The notes under the pieces were generated by a model. It saw nothing but the letters and a program-made list of their open reading frames with translations, did no database searches and was not told the origin of the DNA. From Rhizoclosmatium globosum (Eukaryota > Chytridiomycota > Chytridiomycetes > Chytridiales > Chytriomycetaceae): a stretch of DNA of 64,000 nucleotides. Positions 41,181 to 52,937 of this stretch are shown piece after piece (position 1 is the first letter of the stretch; every line of letters starts with the position of its first letter). A program made the position numbers and the translations under genes. The DNA is taken from assembly GCA_002104985.1 (NCBI GenBank), contig MCGO01000144.1, forward strand, positions 33,316 to 97,315. The letters are read 5' to 3'.

Positions 41181-43068
41181 TTATTCTGTCTTTTCTTTTT
41201 TTTCCCTTCCCTTCATTTGAGCAATCTTTTTCTTAACCTCCGCCGCAATCGTCTGCAACAATGGCACTGAAAGAACATCAAATCAGTTTCTCATACAAGA
41301 AGAATTAAAATAACAAAACTCACCTCCAACCGGCAAAAACAATGGCAAATAAACCGCCAACTTGTGCTCATCTGGGAAATACAACAAACTAACCATCGTC
41401 GGGTCAAAGAACGCCCGTTCCGCAGCCCTAATAGCAACTTTGGACGCCGCCAAAGCCTCATCCGCATCCAAAGTCTCATACACTCTCTCAACAGCCCCCA
41501 AAGAAACCGCAACCTCATCACGAATGTGATCCAACACAACCATATTCTCCAACGACTCAATCATATTCACAAGCGAATTCAACGTCGACACGGCTGAAAC
41601 CGTGTTCTGGAGGGTAGTAAGACGCGTGAGTCTATCCAACTCCCATTTCGTGATTCCATCGCGTGGGGATCCTTCGTATCGGAACGTGAAGCCAGGGAGG
41701 AGGGATTCGGCTTTCGCAAGAGTGACTTCTTTGACACCGAGGAGGCCTCGGAGTTGGGCGAGGAAGGTAGACATGCTGGGTTCCAAGTCTTGCACTGAGA
41801 GTTGGAGCGTGTTTGCGCCGTTACTGCGTTCTACAATGCGTGCGTCTTTGTGGTCGGGGTTGTGGATCACGACTCCGCCCCATTGTGGGATACTGAAGGC
41901 GTTTGTGTTTGTGAACTCGCCGTTCTCGTCTGCGATTCTTAATGGGGTTTGAGACTCTGTTGGGACGTAGAGGACAAAGTTGATTGGAGGAGATGTTGAG
42001 ACGCTGGAACCTCCAAAACTCCATTCAGCATTGTTGAGGAAGTGAGGCAGGTGGTATGGGTACAGAATGTTTGTTTGCTTTCCAGAAATGGTAAGAACGG
42101 ACGGGTTGATGGCAAGAGTTGTGTAATATTGAGTTTGCGAGTTGATGTTCAAAGTGTACAGTTTGGAGACATGATCAGTGAATGGTTTGATGTATTCTGG
42201 CTCGGATACATTAGTAGTCTACCCAGAATCACATTTAAAAACTCTTTACCGTGAATAGCTTCCTGAATATTCCAGTCTACAAGCAACGATGTAGGGTCTG
42301 CATTAAGCAGGTTGAACATTACGTGATAATCAGTCGAGAACTTGACTTTTCGCATACTGTTTGCATCCTAACCAAACGTGTCAGTGTGTTGCAGATACCC
42401 TCAATAAAGTACATACATTTCCAATTGTCCCCGACTGAACAGCTCTGAAATCAGCCTTCTCAGGCAAGAACAGACCACCAATGACAGTAACAATCTGACG
42501 TTCAACACTCTCCACATCACCACACGCAACATTTGTCCTCAAAGCCACGCTTCGATCAGCAGAAAGAACGACGCTTCCTTCGCCCTTCAAAGCCTTTGCT
42601 CCACACGAAACTGTGAGTGAATAAACACCGTTTCTTGTTGGCGCTGGAACCAAAACTCAGCCTTCACAACTCACTCTATTTAAGCTGTACCTTTCCCATT
42701 ATCGAATTCAAACGAGAATCCAAGTGCGTTATCGTCAAAGAGAGAGTCCAACTGCTGCTTTAATTTCGGAACCAATGCACCCATGTTGACAGCGGTTCCA
42801 TCTTCCGCATTCACTGTCAAATGGATCCGAGTTGCGAATTTCTTGGTTTAAATGAGTTAGTGATTTGATGAAGGGGAGCATATGGTTGGTTTCTCACAAG
42901 GTGCTTTTGCGATGAAGCCAATTGCCTGACTTCAGCAACGGGAAGAGCAGCTCGGTGAACTTGAGTTGTGTAGAACCAGACGGGAATAAAGACAACAATC
43001 CAGGCACAGAGCGAAATGACTGTCTGCCATTTGGCTCGGGTGTGTTGGATATCGACTGGCGTTGACAT
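41181..43068 (-). CDS. gpi17: GPI transamidase subunit PIG-S (Gpi17)
   Basis: Six exons (43068-42898, 42841-42691, 42655-42417, 42367-42250, 42196-41324, 41266-41181) give 545 residues. The N-terminal helix and luminal start are typical: IVVFIPVWFYTTQVHRAALP. A large luminal domain follows with WGGVVIHNP and WELDRLTRLTTLQNTVS, then a second hydrophobic segment LAVYLPLFLPVGVPLL and a basic cytosolic tail. PIG-S is an essential part of the ER GPI transamidase that attaches GPI anchors. The second intron is only 35 nt. The start at 43068 is preferred over an in-frame codon at 43089. Confidence 0.88.
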
Positions 43069-43173
43069 GGGATTTGAGTAGAAAATCAATCAATACAGGA
43101 AAGTGTACATATAATTCTATTTAATCAAGTACCTGACATCCGTATCGTTTACCCTTTTGCTTCCCAGTACAGT

Positions 43174-46100
43174 TTACTCCTCCTTCAAAGAACGCTTCAC
43201 AGCTGGGAAGATACCCGGAATTTCAAACCGAGGAATGTCAAAGACAGCCTGAATTGGAGACGACATATTCACAGTGAACGAGATCTTCTCCAAGATTGCG
43301 ATATGCTTCGCCTTCACAACTCCACCACCAACATTCTTGACATCCAACAAAGGACGTGAATCCACATCCGGAAGCTCCTTATACAAAAACTCAAACAACT
43401 TCTTTCCAGCCTGAACAACCGACTCCTGCGTCTCCACAAATCCTGGCGTCTTTGGCGTCATTTTGTTCAACACCCGCAACGCATCTCGGAACGAAACTGC
43501 TTCCTTCGATTCACGGAACGTAACAAGCTGCGCCATATCCAGTCTCGCCAACTCAAACACTCGAATCTGTCCCGCATTCAAGTAATCAAGAACCTCCGTC
43601 TGCTCCACGCCGTCGTTTTCAGCAAGCGACGGTTTAATTACTTCCACAAGCTCCATTTCATTGTCGTCTGCGCACATGGAGAAGGAGAAGGTTAAAGGCA
43701 TGTTTAAGAGGTATGGGGAATCCGCCACGAGTTTCAACAAGTCTGCGTACTTCAACCTATCTTTTTGGAATATGGCTCGACATTTCATGACGTATTGTGC
43801 CTTTTCCCGGATTTCAGGTGTAGCTTCAGGACGTAACCACGCTGCCATGTGTTTCTTTTCGAACGCGGCCATCGACAGCCCGTCTTCGAACAAGTCTCCA
43901 AAATCGTACAACTTGGAACGTGTGAGGTAACTGTCGGAAAGACATAACTCAGAAAAGGACTTCATGGCAGAGTAAACGAGGTGACGAGGATCTTCTTCTG
44001 GGATGCCAGCCATGTTTGTCAAGTTCAGCAAGCGGCGAGGGTAATTCGATCCAATCGCGTTGTAATCGTACCAGTAGATCAAGTGAGGATGTGCTTGGTA
44101 AAATGCATCAATCTTGGCGATGAACTCGTCTGGGATGATTTCCGCAAGGAATCCGACCATGTTGACTTGACAGTTCAAGCGATACGCCATAATGGGGTTG
44201 GGACTTGCGCGAATATCAAGCGTGAAAGTCTTGACAGTTTCTTTTCCATCCGCTTGCTTCTCTTTCGCTTTGCAAACTTGAGAAAGTGGAAGCAACGGAC
44301 GCAAGAAACACAGAATCTCAGTTCTCAATGAACCCTCGGAATCAAACAAGACCTCCGTAATGAGGGACCGGTTATTGAAATAGTTTGGCGCAAAGGCGAC
44401 GTAGTCTCCAACCAATAAAGCTCGATTCAAGTGCGCCCTCAACAAACTTGCATTCGAGAAACCGTTGTGGAGTACGACCGTGTTATCAAACGCCGGAATA
44501 GACACCAAGAGATCGTTTTCAGTAACTGGACCAGGAACATGCGCAACGGACTTGACGGGAACGATATCAATTTTACGAGTGCTCAGCAGCTCGGTCGTGA
44601 ACTCGATACCGGTAGAATCACCAGCAAGAACAGCAGTATCTTTTGCATCTTGCAATCGAATCGTCGCCTCCTTCTCCAACCCAATTGCATCCAACACAAC
44701 GGCGTAAACAATCAACAGCTTATAGGCACTGAAAAAGTCTCTCGAGTCCGTAAAGAGTCTACGCCTCGTAAGAATCGCTTCACGAATAGTCTCAAGTGCA
44801 TCCTTCAACCGATGCGCTTTCACAAACTTGATACTCTTACGCGCAAGATTGATGATACGCACTTCGTTTGTAATAATTTCCTGGGAATTCGTGCTGATTG
44901 TCAACGCAGTGCCCAAATTCGTTGCGACAAAGTCAACAGGATCAGCCTCTCGTTGACCCGCATTCGAAAGTCTTCTGAAATGTTGAGTAAACAGTGCCAG
45001 GAGAGATACGGACTTTATGGTGGGAGAAGCTGGAACTCCAGTGCCGTACCCAACAAGCAACTTCTCAACGTCCGCTGTTGGTAACTTGGCTTCTTGACAC
45101 AAGTCATGAATCGTGAGGACAGCGCGCAAAGATCCGACATAGTTGATTGCCCATTGATTCAAACGCTCTTCAATCGTCTTGTCAGAGGAATTGATGGTGC
45201 CCACCATACTTCCACGAATAACTTGGAATCTCTCTGTACCGAGCTTCTCGCGGAAAGCAGGGAAACAATCTGGCTCTGCGTCAGACTCTCTGAGAAGCCA
45301 GCGGATATTTGCTACATCCGCCGACGAAATGATTCGAATGTAGTTTGGATGAGTTGCCAAGTCAGTTCCACTGAACCCAAGGAACGTCATTGTAGTTCTG
45401 CGAAGCAACAGATTCAACACACTCGTAACAAACGATGGAAGACCTGTCAATCCATTAGAGTCAATAAAGTAATAAAAAACCAAACTCCCTCACCTTGCAA
45501 CCTCTGCCTCTCCGTATCAATACAACTCTTTGCATCCTTACAATCCCCATGAATCTTAAACAAAAACACAACCTGCCCCGCCCCCAACGCAACCGTAAAA
45601 TACTTCAAGAACGTAGAAAACGCAAGCCCATTCGCAACAACAACCAAAACAGGTTTCCCACTCGTATTCCCTTCCATCAACCCAGCCCCAAGTTCCCCCA
45701 CATCCCCCAACCAGACAACATTCCCTCCAAGGTCCGTATACGCATTCTCAATAGCGTCATCAAAGTTTGTCGTCACAATTGCAGGACACACACCGCTCAT
45801 CAATTCACTTGCAAGCCACGTGTGCACAGAATTAGGACGCACACCGCGGAATACCTGGACAACCTCCAAATACGAGATTCCAAGTCTCCGTGCCATGGTT
45901 TCCGTTGTTGCGAATGTTGTGAATGTTCCGTCGGTGATTTGGGCGAGGACTGTGTCGACGCATTTTGAGACGTGGGCGGCGGTTGTTGGGTTTGCGGTTG
46001 TTGCGGCTGTGCGGAGGGCGTTGACGATGAGCTTTATGAAGGGGATCCAAGGTGGCAGTGAGGATGGTGTGAAGAGCGAGATTGCAGCACCTTGTTTATT

Positions 46101-46255
46101 GTGTGTGGAGTGGATTAAGTTAGATTATGAGAGTGGGTTCTAGGGGAGAGGGTTGTACCTGCGAAGTAAGTGATTTGGTCCTTTGATCGAATGTCTTGGA
46201 TAGCGTCAATGGCTCGAGGGGACAGTGGGATCTTGGATGGTGGCTGATCACTCAT
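43174..46255 (-). CDS. Large SIR2-like-domain protein, 987 residues
   Basis: Three exons (46255-46159, 46090-45494, 45443-43174) give 987 residues. Residues 28-37 read ITYFAGAAIS, matching the NAD-binding GAG-x-S loop of SIR2 domains with Gly-Ala-Ala. The motif VTTNFDDAIENAY follows near residue 139, IHGDCKDAKS near 213, and FLGFSGTDLATHP after the second intron, the order seen in SIR2_2-type domains of NAD hydrolases and anti-phage proteins. The remaining 700 residues show no domain I recognise; a helical, TPR-like stretch lies around residues 400-480 (SIKFVKAHRLKDALETIREA). It is tail-to-head with the PIG-S gene and unlike protein deacetylase sirtuins. Confidence 0.72.
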
Positions 46256-46553
46256 TTCTTGTCTGATTTGTTGACCTAGAAAGTGGTTGTTGTTGGATCA
46301 GTTCACAGCGGACTATGTTAAGTCAGGCAAGTGGGTCAATCAGAGGTAGTTTCATCCACAGGAACTACAAAGCGAGCTTCAAAGCCTCCCTTCATCAATA
46401 AGTAGATCAAATCTGAACATGAAAGGACTGAGAGTTCAGTGGGGTATGGCGCACTTACCAATTTGGAAGACACTTTTTGAAACAGACAGTCGGCTTGGCT
46501 CCAAATGAAATCACAAAAACCATAAACACAAACACCCAAGTCGAATGTATATT

Positions 46554-48529
46554 TTATTGCTTCCTCGATGAACTACGTGTCCCAGCCGCAGCCCCTCCAA
46601 ACTGATTCTGAAACGCTTCAAGACCAGCAAGGAATCCTCCAGCTGGATACGAGCTCCCTTCAGATTCGTTTGATCCTGCAGACATGCTTCCATCGTATTG
46701 ATACATTTGTTGCTGGTTTATAGCAGAGTATTGCAGTTGTTGTTGTTGCTGCTGCTGTAGTTGCTGTTGCTGTTGGAGTTGAACAGGTGTTGGAATTGAC
46801 GATGAAGACGAAGCCTTCTTTGACACAGGCGGTGCTGCAGGAGATAGAGTTGACGATGCACTCTGTTCTTTGAGCGCTTGTTTCTTTTGTTTCTGTTGGT
46901 GCTTCGAATATGCAAGACCGCACGCGTTACAAAGTCTGTCCAGATTTCGATGAGTATAAAACGATAATCACTTAAAGATACACACGTTTTCGGTCCAAGT
47001 GGGCCTTTCCGCCATTCAGGTGAAGTTGTTGATCCACATTGACGACAATACAGTTCGTCCACAGGTACTTTGACCCTCTATAGAAACATTAAATTAGCTG
47101 TAAAATGAAAGATCCGTGACACAGTACCTTGTTCGAGGCCTTCTTCCCAGACTCCTTCCCAGCAGCCCCAGAAACAGATTCCCTCTTCCCCGTCCCTGCC
47201 CCTGTCCCGGAAGCAGAAGGAACAACAGGAGAAGTACCATCAAAACTACTCATGGGCTGCATAGGCATCTGATACTGCATAGAAGACGACTCCCCACCAT
47301 TGAAAAAGTCATTCGACCCACCACCACCACCACCACCATTGGTACCATTGAAATCCCCCAAGATATTATAATTAACCAATCCACTAGCCTCCATCTCTAC
47401 ATCTTCGAGCCTCTTCTTCCCTTTCCCTTTATCATTCGGGTCTACACCAGCAAACACGTTCATCGAAGTCGGGAGAGCGGAAGCGTTTCCCCAGGATGTA
47501 CTACCCTCCAATTCACGTAGGAGTTGGACAGCAGCGGCTGTCTTTTCTGCAATGGTGGGACCACTGTCGAATGTCGGGGTTGTGTGTTGCATTTGAGCTG
47601 AGACTTTGTTTTTCACGGCTTCGTTGAGTGCGTGTTTGAGTTGTAGGTTTTGAATTCGGAGAGTGTGGATTGTGTCGATTGGGTTGGGACTGGGTTTTAT
47701 CATGGGTTAGAAAGATATTCCTAACAACACGCGGGTAGGGAGCACGACATTTTCTGTGCCCTTATTTTTCTCAAATAGAATGAGCTCCGCTCATCAATTC
47801 TTCGCTTCGCTTAGGCCTTCAGATTAATCCCTCCAAACTGTAAAACTCACTTGTACACCCGCGCAACCAATAAAGCATGTGTAGACTCATTCACCAAATT
47901 AAGAGAAGTAGGAGCAATCCACTCCGCATCTAAATCCATCAAAACGTATTCCCCAACTCTATCCATTCTGGTAACTCTACAATAAACCGACTTTTTCGTC
48001 TTTTCCGCCTTTGCAGCTTCAATCACAGCAATAACGAGCGAAGAATCATCAGGATGTAAGATTGTCGAGAGTTTCTTTCTGTGAAGGGAGGCCGGAGTGC
48101 AACTGAAACCGAGAGTGAGTACATGTAACTTGTAAGTGCGAGAAAGGGGAGCAAGCGACGCACCGAATGACACGCATACACGAAGGAGCAATGTAGTTGA
48201 TCTGCAGCTCTGAGATGTTTGAGCTGTTCAGCTGGGGCTCTGCGACCACGAGCAGATCCGTCTTTTCCTGGACAAGGCGACCAAGGGCCTCGGCTGTTCC
48301 CGTGAACTTGATTTGTTTTGTTTAGTTTAGTTTCGTTGTTTAAACAAGTGGAAAAAGAGAACAAAACCTGGGCCAGAACAGCGGCAACATGGCGTGAGTT
48401 TTCTGGGTCTTTGTCTTTGTCTTTGTCGCCCTTGGTTGAGGCTCCGTCGTTCGAAGTGTAGGCTGGCGGGATTGGTGGGCCGGTCGACGAGGCGAGAAGC
48501 CGCGATGTGGCGATGTTGGTTGGATTCAT
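46554..48529 (-). CDS. wc-2: White-collar-2-like PAS-GATA transcription factor
   Basis: Six exons (48529-48368, 48306-48164, 48102-47851, 47689-47128, 47077-46986, 46935-46554) give 530 residues. A PAS-type domain spans about residues 55-185: INYIAPSCMRVIRC, then ILHPDDSSL, then YVLMDLDAEWI. A coiled linker (IDTIHTLRIQNLQLKHAL) follows, then Gly-, Met- and Ser-rich disordered sequence. The GATA finger is at about 384-409: CRQCGSTTSPEWRKGPLGPK, then TLCNACGL, a C-x2-C-x18-C-x2-C zinc finger. A poly-Gln tract and a Ser-rich tail end the protein. WC-2 proteins partner with the LOV photoreceptor WC-1 in fungal blue-light and clock responses. Confidence 0.87.
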
Positions 48530-48800
48530 GGTGACTGTTGTGACTGTGTGGTGGTCGGATTTCAAATTTGGTAAAAGAAGTTTGATGCCATTAATTGTAT
48601 CAGAAAATAATAAGAGAAAGAGAGAAAGTAATGGAATCATTGGGTTTGATTCCGCAGCCATTACTAACAATTTAATATCAAGTCATTGTGTACATTCCTC
48701 TGGATTATTATTGCCCGATCCTTTCAATTGTTTATAAACTCATCAATGTACATCTTTTGGAAGAAAGTATTAATCGCATCGATCTAACATTCGTTTAATC

Positions 48801-49319
48801 ATGGTTTTCGCGCACTCTGGAGTTTTTCTACAAGATGGACGAGCTGATCCGTGTGCTTTGAATAATTTGGCGTTACGAGAAGCGGCAAGACAGGACGACG
48901 TTAATGTTGTCAGTGTACTTTTATCCGATGACCGTGTTGATCCGCTGGATGGTGGATACGACTGTGCATTGTATATGGCGGTTCGATGTGTGTATCAAGC
49001 GTCAGCGCGATTAATTATCAATGATAGACGGTTTGCGGAACGTAGGAAAGACTATGGATTGATATTAAATGCCTTTGAGAGCGGCGAAACGGAGTTGCTT
49101 AAGTTGCTTCTCAAAATGGGCGATTTCACAACAAAAGACTGTGGACTATATTGCTGGTCCCCGATGTCCATATACCAAAACCATTCTCATGTATTGGAGC
49201 ATTTCCATAAGCGGGCAATTATGTCATCAGTACCAGAAGAATTGAGAGAATATGTCAATGTCGTCCAGAAAGCATTGTCAGTTTTGGATGACCCGCTTAC
49301 ATCCAACCGAACAAAGTAA
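48801..49319 (+). pseudogene. 5'-truncated ankyrin-type copy of the F-box/ankyrin family
   Basis: A 172-residue open frame that begins in the middle of a repeat (VFLQDGRADPCALNNLALRE) and corresponds to the C-terminal third of the genes at 49470 and 51039. It has two repeats with the family pattern (LLSDDRVDPLDGGYDCALYM) and the terminal block WSPMSIYQNHSHVLE. No F-box or N-terminal repeats lie upstream on this strand. It is probably a partial tandem copy, though the ATG at 48801 could still give a short protein. Confidence 0.55.
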
Positions 49320-49469
49320 AACCATCTTGTCGAATTGGAATTCTTTTACGGCATTAGCATCTTGATTCTTACCAGGTATAATCTCTTGGTCGTTTATAAA
49401 TAAATCCATATTCTTTCTTTTGAAGAACCCCAATTATCCCTCAATCAACAAGTACCTTCAAGTCCGTCA

Positions 49470-50973
49470 ATGACAAGGAAAGCAACCCTCTTTTCGCTTC
49501 CAACTGAAATCAGAGAATTGATCCTTCTCTGGCTCCCAATTGATAAGCATCTCGTCTCTGTTGGCTTTGCATCCAAACACCTCTTTTACTCCTTACTCTT
49601 CAACTCTCCCAAATTCGCACGTCGTCACATTGCCTCAGACTTCAAGAAGTCAAAGATTCGCTGCTTTGTTACTTATGGATCTGTACTGAACAACCCACGA
49701 ACATACTTTCCACACCCTATCAAGATATACTGGTGCTTGCACCTACCCCTCACCTACCAATCAATTCTGCTGCATCGATTACTGCAATCTTCTAGTGATC
49801 GAAATTTCTCTGCAATCCGTCGGTCCTTTAAACAAATTGCGAAATGTCTCGAGGTTGACAAAGCTCTTGCCTTGCTTCTCAAAGACCCAACATTTGATCC
49901 ACGTAACCATTCCAGTATTCTATTCCATTGGATTAATTCTGAAAAGGATGTCAATACCTTTCTCCTACTCTACAATGATGGCCGTGTCGATCCAATTATC
50001 GAGAATCAAGACGCATTCTTTGTATTAGGAGGATTCAACTCTGCAGAAGTTGTTTCTCGTTTCATCAAAGATCCCCGAATCAATCCATCGAAAGACTCAA
50101 ACGAAGCCCTCCAAAATGCATGCATGCTCGACTTCAAAACTACAATATCCCTCCTACTCCAAGACCCACGAGTCGACCCAACAAGAGCTCTGTGCACCGC
50201 GCTCCAAAGATATCAAATCCAAATGTTCAGCTTCATATTCAAGAACCCATACATAAATCCTTCTCCATTGTTGGACCCCATCTTCCATACCATGTCAATC
50301 TGCATCTGTGAGCCCATCAACTTTCTGAAACTGATTCTCGAGGACGAACGCGCGGGCCCGTCTTTACGTGACTGCATGGCTTTGATATAAAGCTGGATTC
50401 CAGGATTCTGTTCGATTGTTGTTGGACGATGGTCGTGTCGACGCGAGCAACATGAATAACCTGGCGTTGCGGAATGCAGTGAGTCGCAACAATAGTAATA
50501 TCGTACAGATAATTCTTGAGAATGACCGCGTCGATCCGTTGGATGGCGGTGACGACTGTGCTTTATATTTGGCGATTCGGGCACAGAACTGGACATGTGC
50601 CGAGTTGTTATTGGATGATAGGCGGCTTGTTGAACAACGAAAGAACTATGAATTGATTTTGGATGCTTTTGAGAGAAAGAGGGCGGAGATACTCATGTAT
50701 TTTCTGAAAATGGAGGGCTTTGCTGTGAAGAATAGTCAGACTTTCATGGGTTTCGTTGATTGGTCACCACTCTCTGTCTGCTTCAACTATTTGTCTATGT
50801 ATGAAAAGTTTCAGGCATGGCAAATCCAGACTACACGGATGGAAGAATTGAAAGTACATGTGGATTCTGTGGAGGTGATGTTCAAGGTTTTGAGGGACCC
50901 GCTTGAATCCAGTAGAGCAAAGTTTCGAGCCATATTGACGAGTTGGAAGTCTATTTGTGAATTGGTTGATTGA
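49470..50973 (+). pseudogene. F-box/ankyrin-type gene with a one-base frameshift
   Basis: The N-terminal F-box (LFSLPTEIRELILLWLPIDK) and several ankyrin-like repeats of the form LLxDxRVDP run from 49470 to a TAA at 50388-50390. The next frame continues directly as KAGFQDSVRLLLDDGRVDAS and runs to 50973, matching the rest of the paralog at 51039, including the C-terminal WSPLSVCFNYLSM block. Removing one base (the T at 50388) joins the two. It is either a real lesion or a sequencing error. The function of the family is unknown; the F-box suggests ubiquitin-ligase adaptors. Confidence 0.72.
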
Positions 50974-51038
50974 ATTAGTACTAATTACGAATAAACTTTG
51001 CGATATACTGATTAAATTCGTCAGCCAAAGAAAACACA

Positions 51039-52751
51039 ATGATGGATGCGCCATCCACAAGTTTGGTGACCATCTACTCACTGCCAACTGAGATTCGGGA
51101 AGAGATCTTGATCGACCTTCCAATTGATTCAAGGCTGAAGCAAGTCGCTCTTGTTTCCAAAGCCCTCTTCACCCAATCGCTCTTGTTCTCGCCCGAATTC
51201 GCCCGAAAGCACTTGGCACTTGACAAGGCACGCACACCAAAAACAGACTGTATTTGGAGCTATCTCTCGCTGTCAAACATGATCAAGGACACACTCGTCA
51301 GCGAATTAAGCCCGAACCAGTCCTGGCCCAAGCTCCCTTTCTTTTACAAACTGAATATCTTGCGCTGTCAACTCGAATCGAAAAACTGTGCAAATCATAC
51401 GGTCCTTCGCAGGATCGGTCGGAGCTCCTGCGGGCCTGACTCATCCACCTTATTATCAACCTTGATCAAAGATGCCTCCTTTGACCCTACCTGCAGATCA
51501 AATCGTGCTCTATTGTGGGCCTGTATGAACGACGATGTTAACTCAGTGCGCATTCTGTTGGCAGATCCACGTGTTGATCCTGGGGGCAATCACAAAGCCT
51601 TTCTTGCTGCGTGTGCAAACTCCAGTGTCAATACTATAAAGTTTATGTTGACAGATCCCAGAATTGACCCAACCTTTGAATCAAACGGTGCATTGAGTTT
51701 AGCTTGTCGCACTGCCACAGTCGAAACAGTTCAAATACTCTTGGAAGACTCCCGAATCGACCCAACAATCAATACAAATCTGTTTACAATAGCTGTAAAG
51801 CAGAGTGACGGATGTCTCGTTGACCTATTGCTTCGTGATGGACGGGGACGGTGTGATCCAGCAAAACAGAATAATCAGGCATTACTCGTTGCATCCCAAA
51901 CAAACAATGAAGTTGTTGTGTCAATGTTACTCAAAGATCCTCGAGTGGATCCAATGGATGGTGAATGTGCTGCATTACGTGAAGCAGCACGAAATGGACT
52001 TCTTGAAGTGGTTCAAATACTACTCGGAGATCCACGCGTAGATCCAGGATCTTTTGATAACATTGTCTTGCGGAATGCTTTAGAATTGATTGACGAGGAT
52101 TTGGCTGGATACACTGTTCTCAAACTGCTCTTGCAAGACAGTCGGGTGGATCCAACGTCAAGAAACTCAGAAGTGGTGCGGAATATGGTCAGGGGCGGTC
52201 ATTTAAAGTCCGTCGCTTTATTGTTGAAAGATGGACGCGCAGATCCATCTGCAATGGAGAATGCGGCTCTAAAATTAGCAATTGATGGGATCGATGTGGA
52301 AATGCTTCGTGTGCTTCTATCAGACGATCGTGTGGATCCTTTGGGTGGACAAGTTAGCGCTGTCGAGACTGCTCTGACATCTGGAAACGTGGAAATGATT
52401 CAAGCGATAATGGCAGACAGACGAGTTATGAATCGCTCAAGGGGATACAGCTTAATTCTTGAGTATTATGAGGCTGGTAAATTAGATTTGGTTGCACGAC
52501 TCATCAAGTTTCATGGCGTCGAGATTGTGGGCTGGAACCCAATCAGTTTGCTTGATTATTGTGTTTCCTTTGAGACAAGTGGATCATTTCCTAACAGAAT
52601 AGAAGAACCGGTGGCAAATGTGATTGAAGAGGGATTAAATATGTTGAAAAGCTGGAATGTGGATCTACTCAAGGACCGTTCAAAAGCCTTCCGTCTTTTA
52701 TTGATAAACTGGAAATCTATTGCAACGAGACTGGAAAATGCACACCAATAA
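51039..52751 (+). CDS. F-box protein with ankyrin-type repeats, intact member
   Basis: A single exon of 570 residues. Residues 1-50 hold an F-box (YSLPTEIREEILIDLPIDSR). Then come about ten ankyrin-type repeats with an unusual, tightly conserved signature, LLxDxRVDP (for example VQILLGDPRVDPGSFDNIVL), typical of a chytrid-specific repertoire as far as I can judge. A C-terminal region (MSFxWNPISLLDYCVSF-like, then KDRSKAFRLLLINWKSIATR) is shared with the two neighbours. Presumably an SCF adaptor with an unknown target. It is the only intact gene of the tandem trio. Confidence 0.85.
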   Translation: MMDAPSTSLVTIYSLPTEIREEILIDLPIDSRLKQVALVSKALFTQSLLFSPEFARKHLALDKARTPKTDCIWSYLSLSNMIKDTLVSELSPNQSWPKLPFFYKLNILRCQLESKNCANHTVLRRIGRSSCGPDSSTLLSTLIKDASFDPTCRSNRALLWACMNDDVNSVRILLADPRVDPGGNHKAFLAACANSSVNTIKFMLTDPRIDPTFESNGALSLACRTATVETVQILLEDSRIDPTINTNLFTIAVKQSDGCLVDLLLRDGRGRCDPAKQNNQALLVASQTNNEVVVSMLLKDPRVDPMDGECAALREAARNGLLEVVQILLGDPRVDPGSFDNIVLRNALELIDEDLAGYTVLKLLLQDSRVDPTSRNSEVVRNMVRGGHLKSVALLLKDGRADPSAMENAALKLAIDGIDVEMLRVLLSDDRVDPLGGQVSAVETALTSGNVEMIQAIMADRRVMNRSRGYSLILEYYEAGKLDLVARLIKFHGVEIVGWNPISLLDYCVSFETSGSFPNRIEEPVANVIEEGLNMLKSWNVDLLKDRSKAFRLLLINWKSIATRLENAHQ

Positions 52752-52937
52752 TAGCGGTGGATTATGTTTCAAAAAGAGACCAATAAAGTTTGTGTTTGGT
52801 GATTTTTCATTTTCGTGGGGAGCGCCAGCGCTGTCTTGGCAAGCGCTCACGAAAAACCCCAATCAAAAAGGAGCCAGACCTTCCATTCAGCCTTCAACAA
52901 ATCTTTTCCTCACAAGTTCACAAGTTCTAAACAACAA

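Noticed and set aside
46319..46530. Small minus-strand gene between the SIR2-like and WC-2-like genes
   Set aside because: A frame reading LIYLLMKGGFEARFVVPVDE can be joined to an upstream piece only by choosing phases freely; no start in the same frame is convincing.
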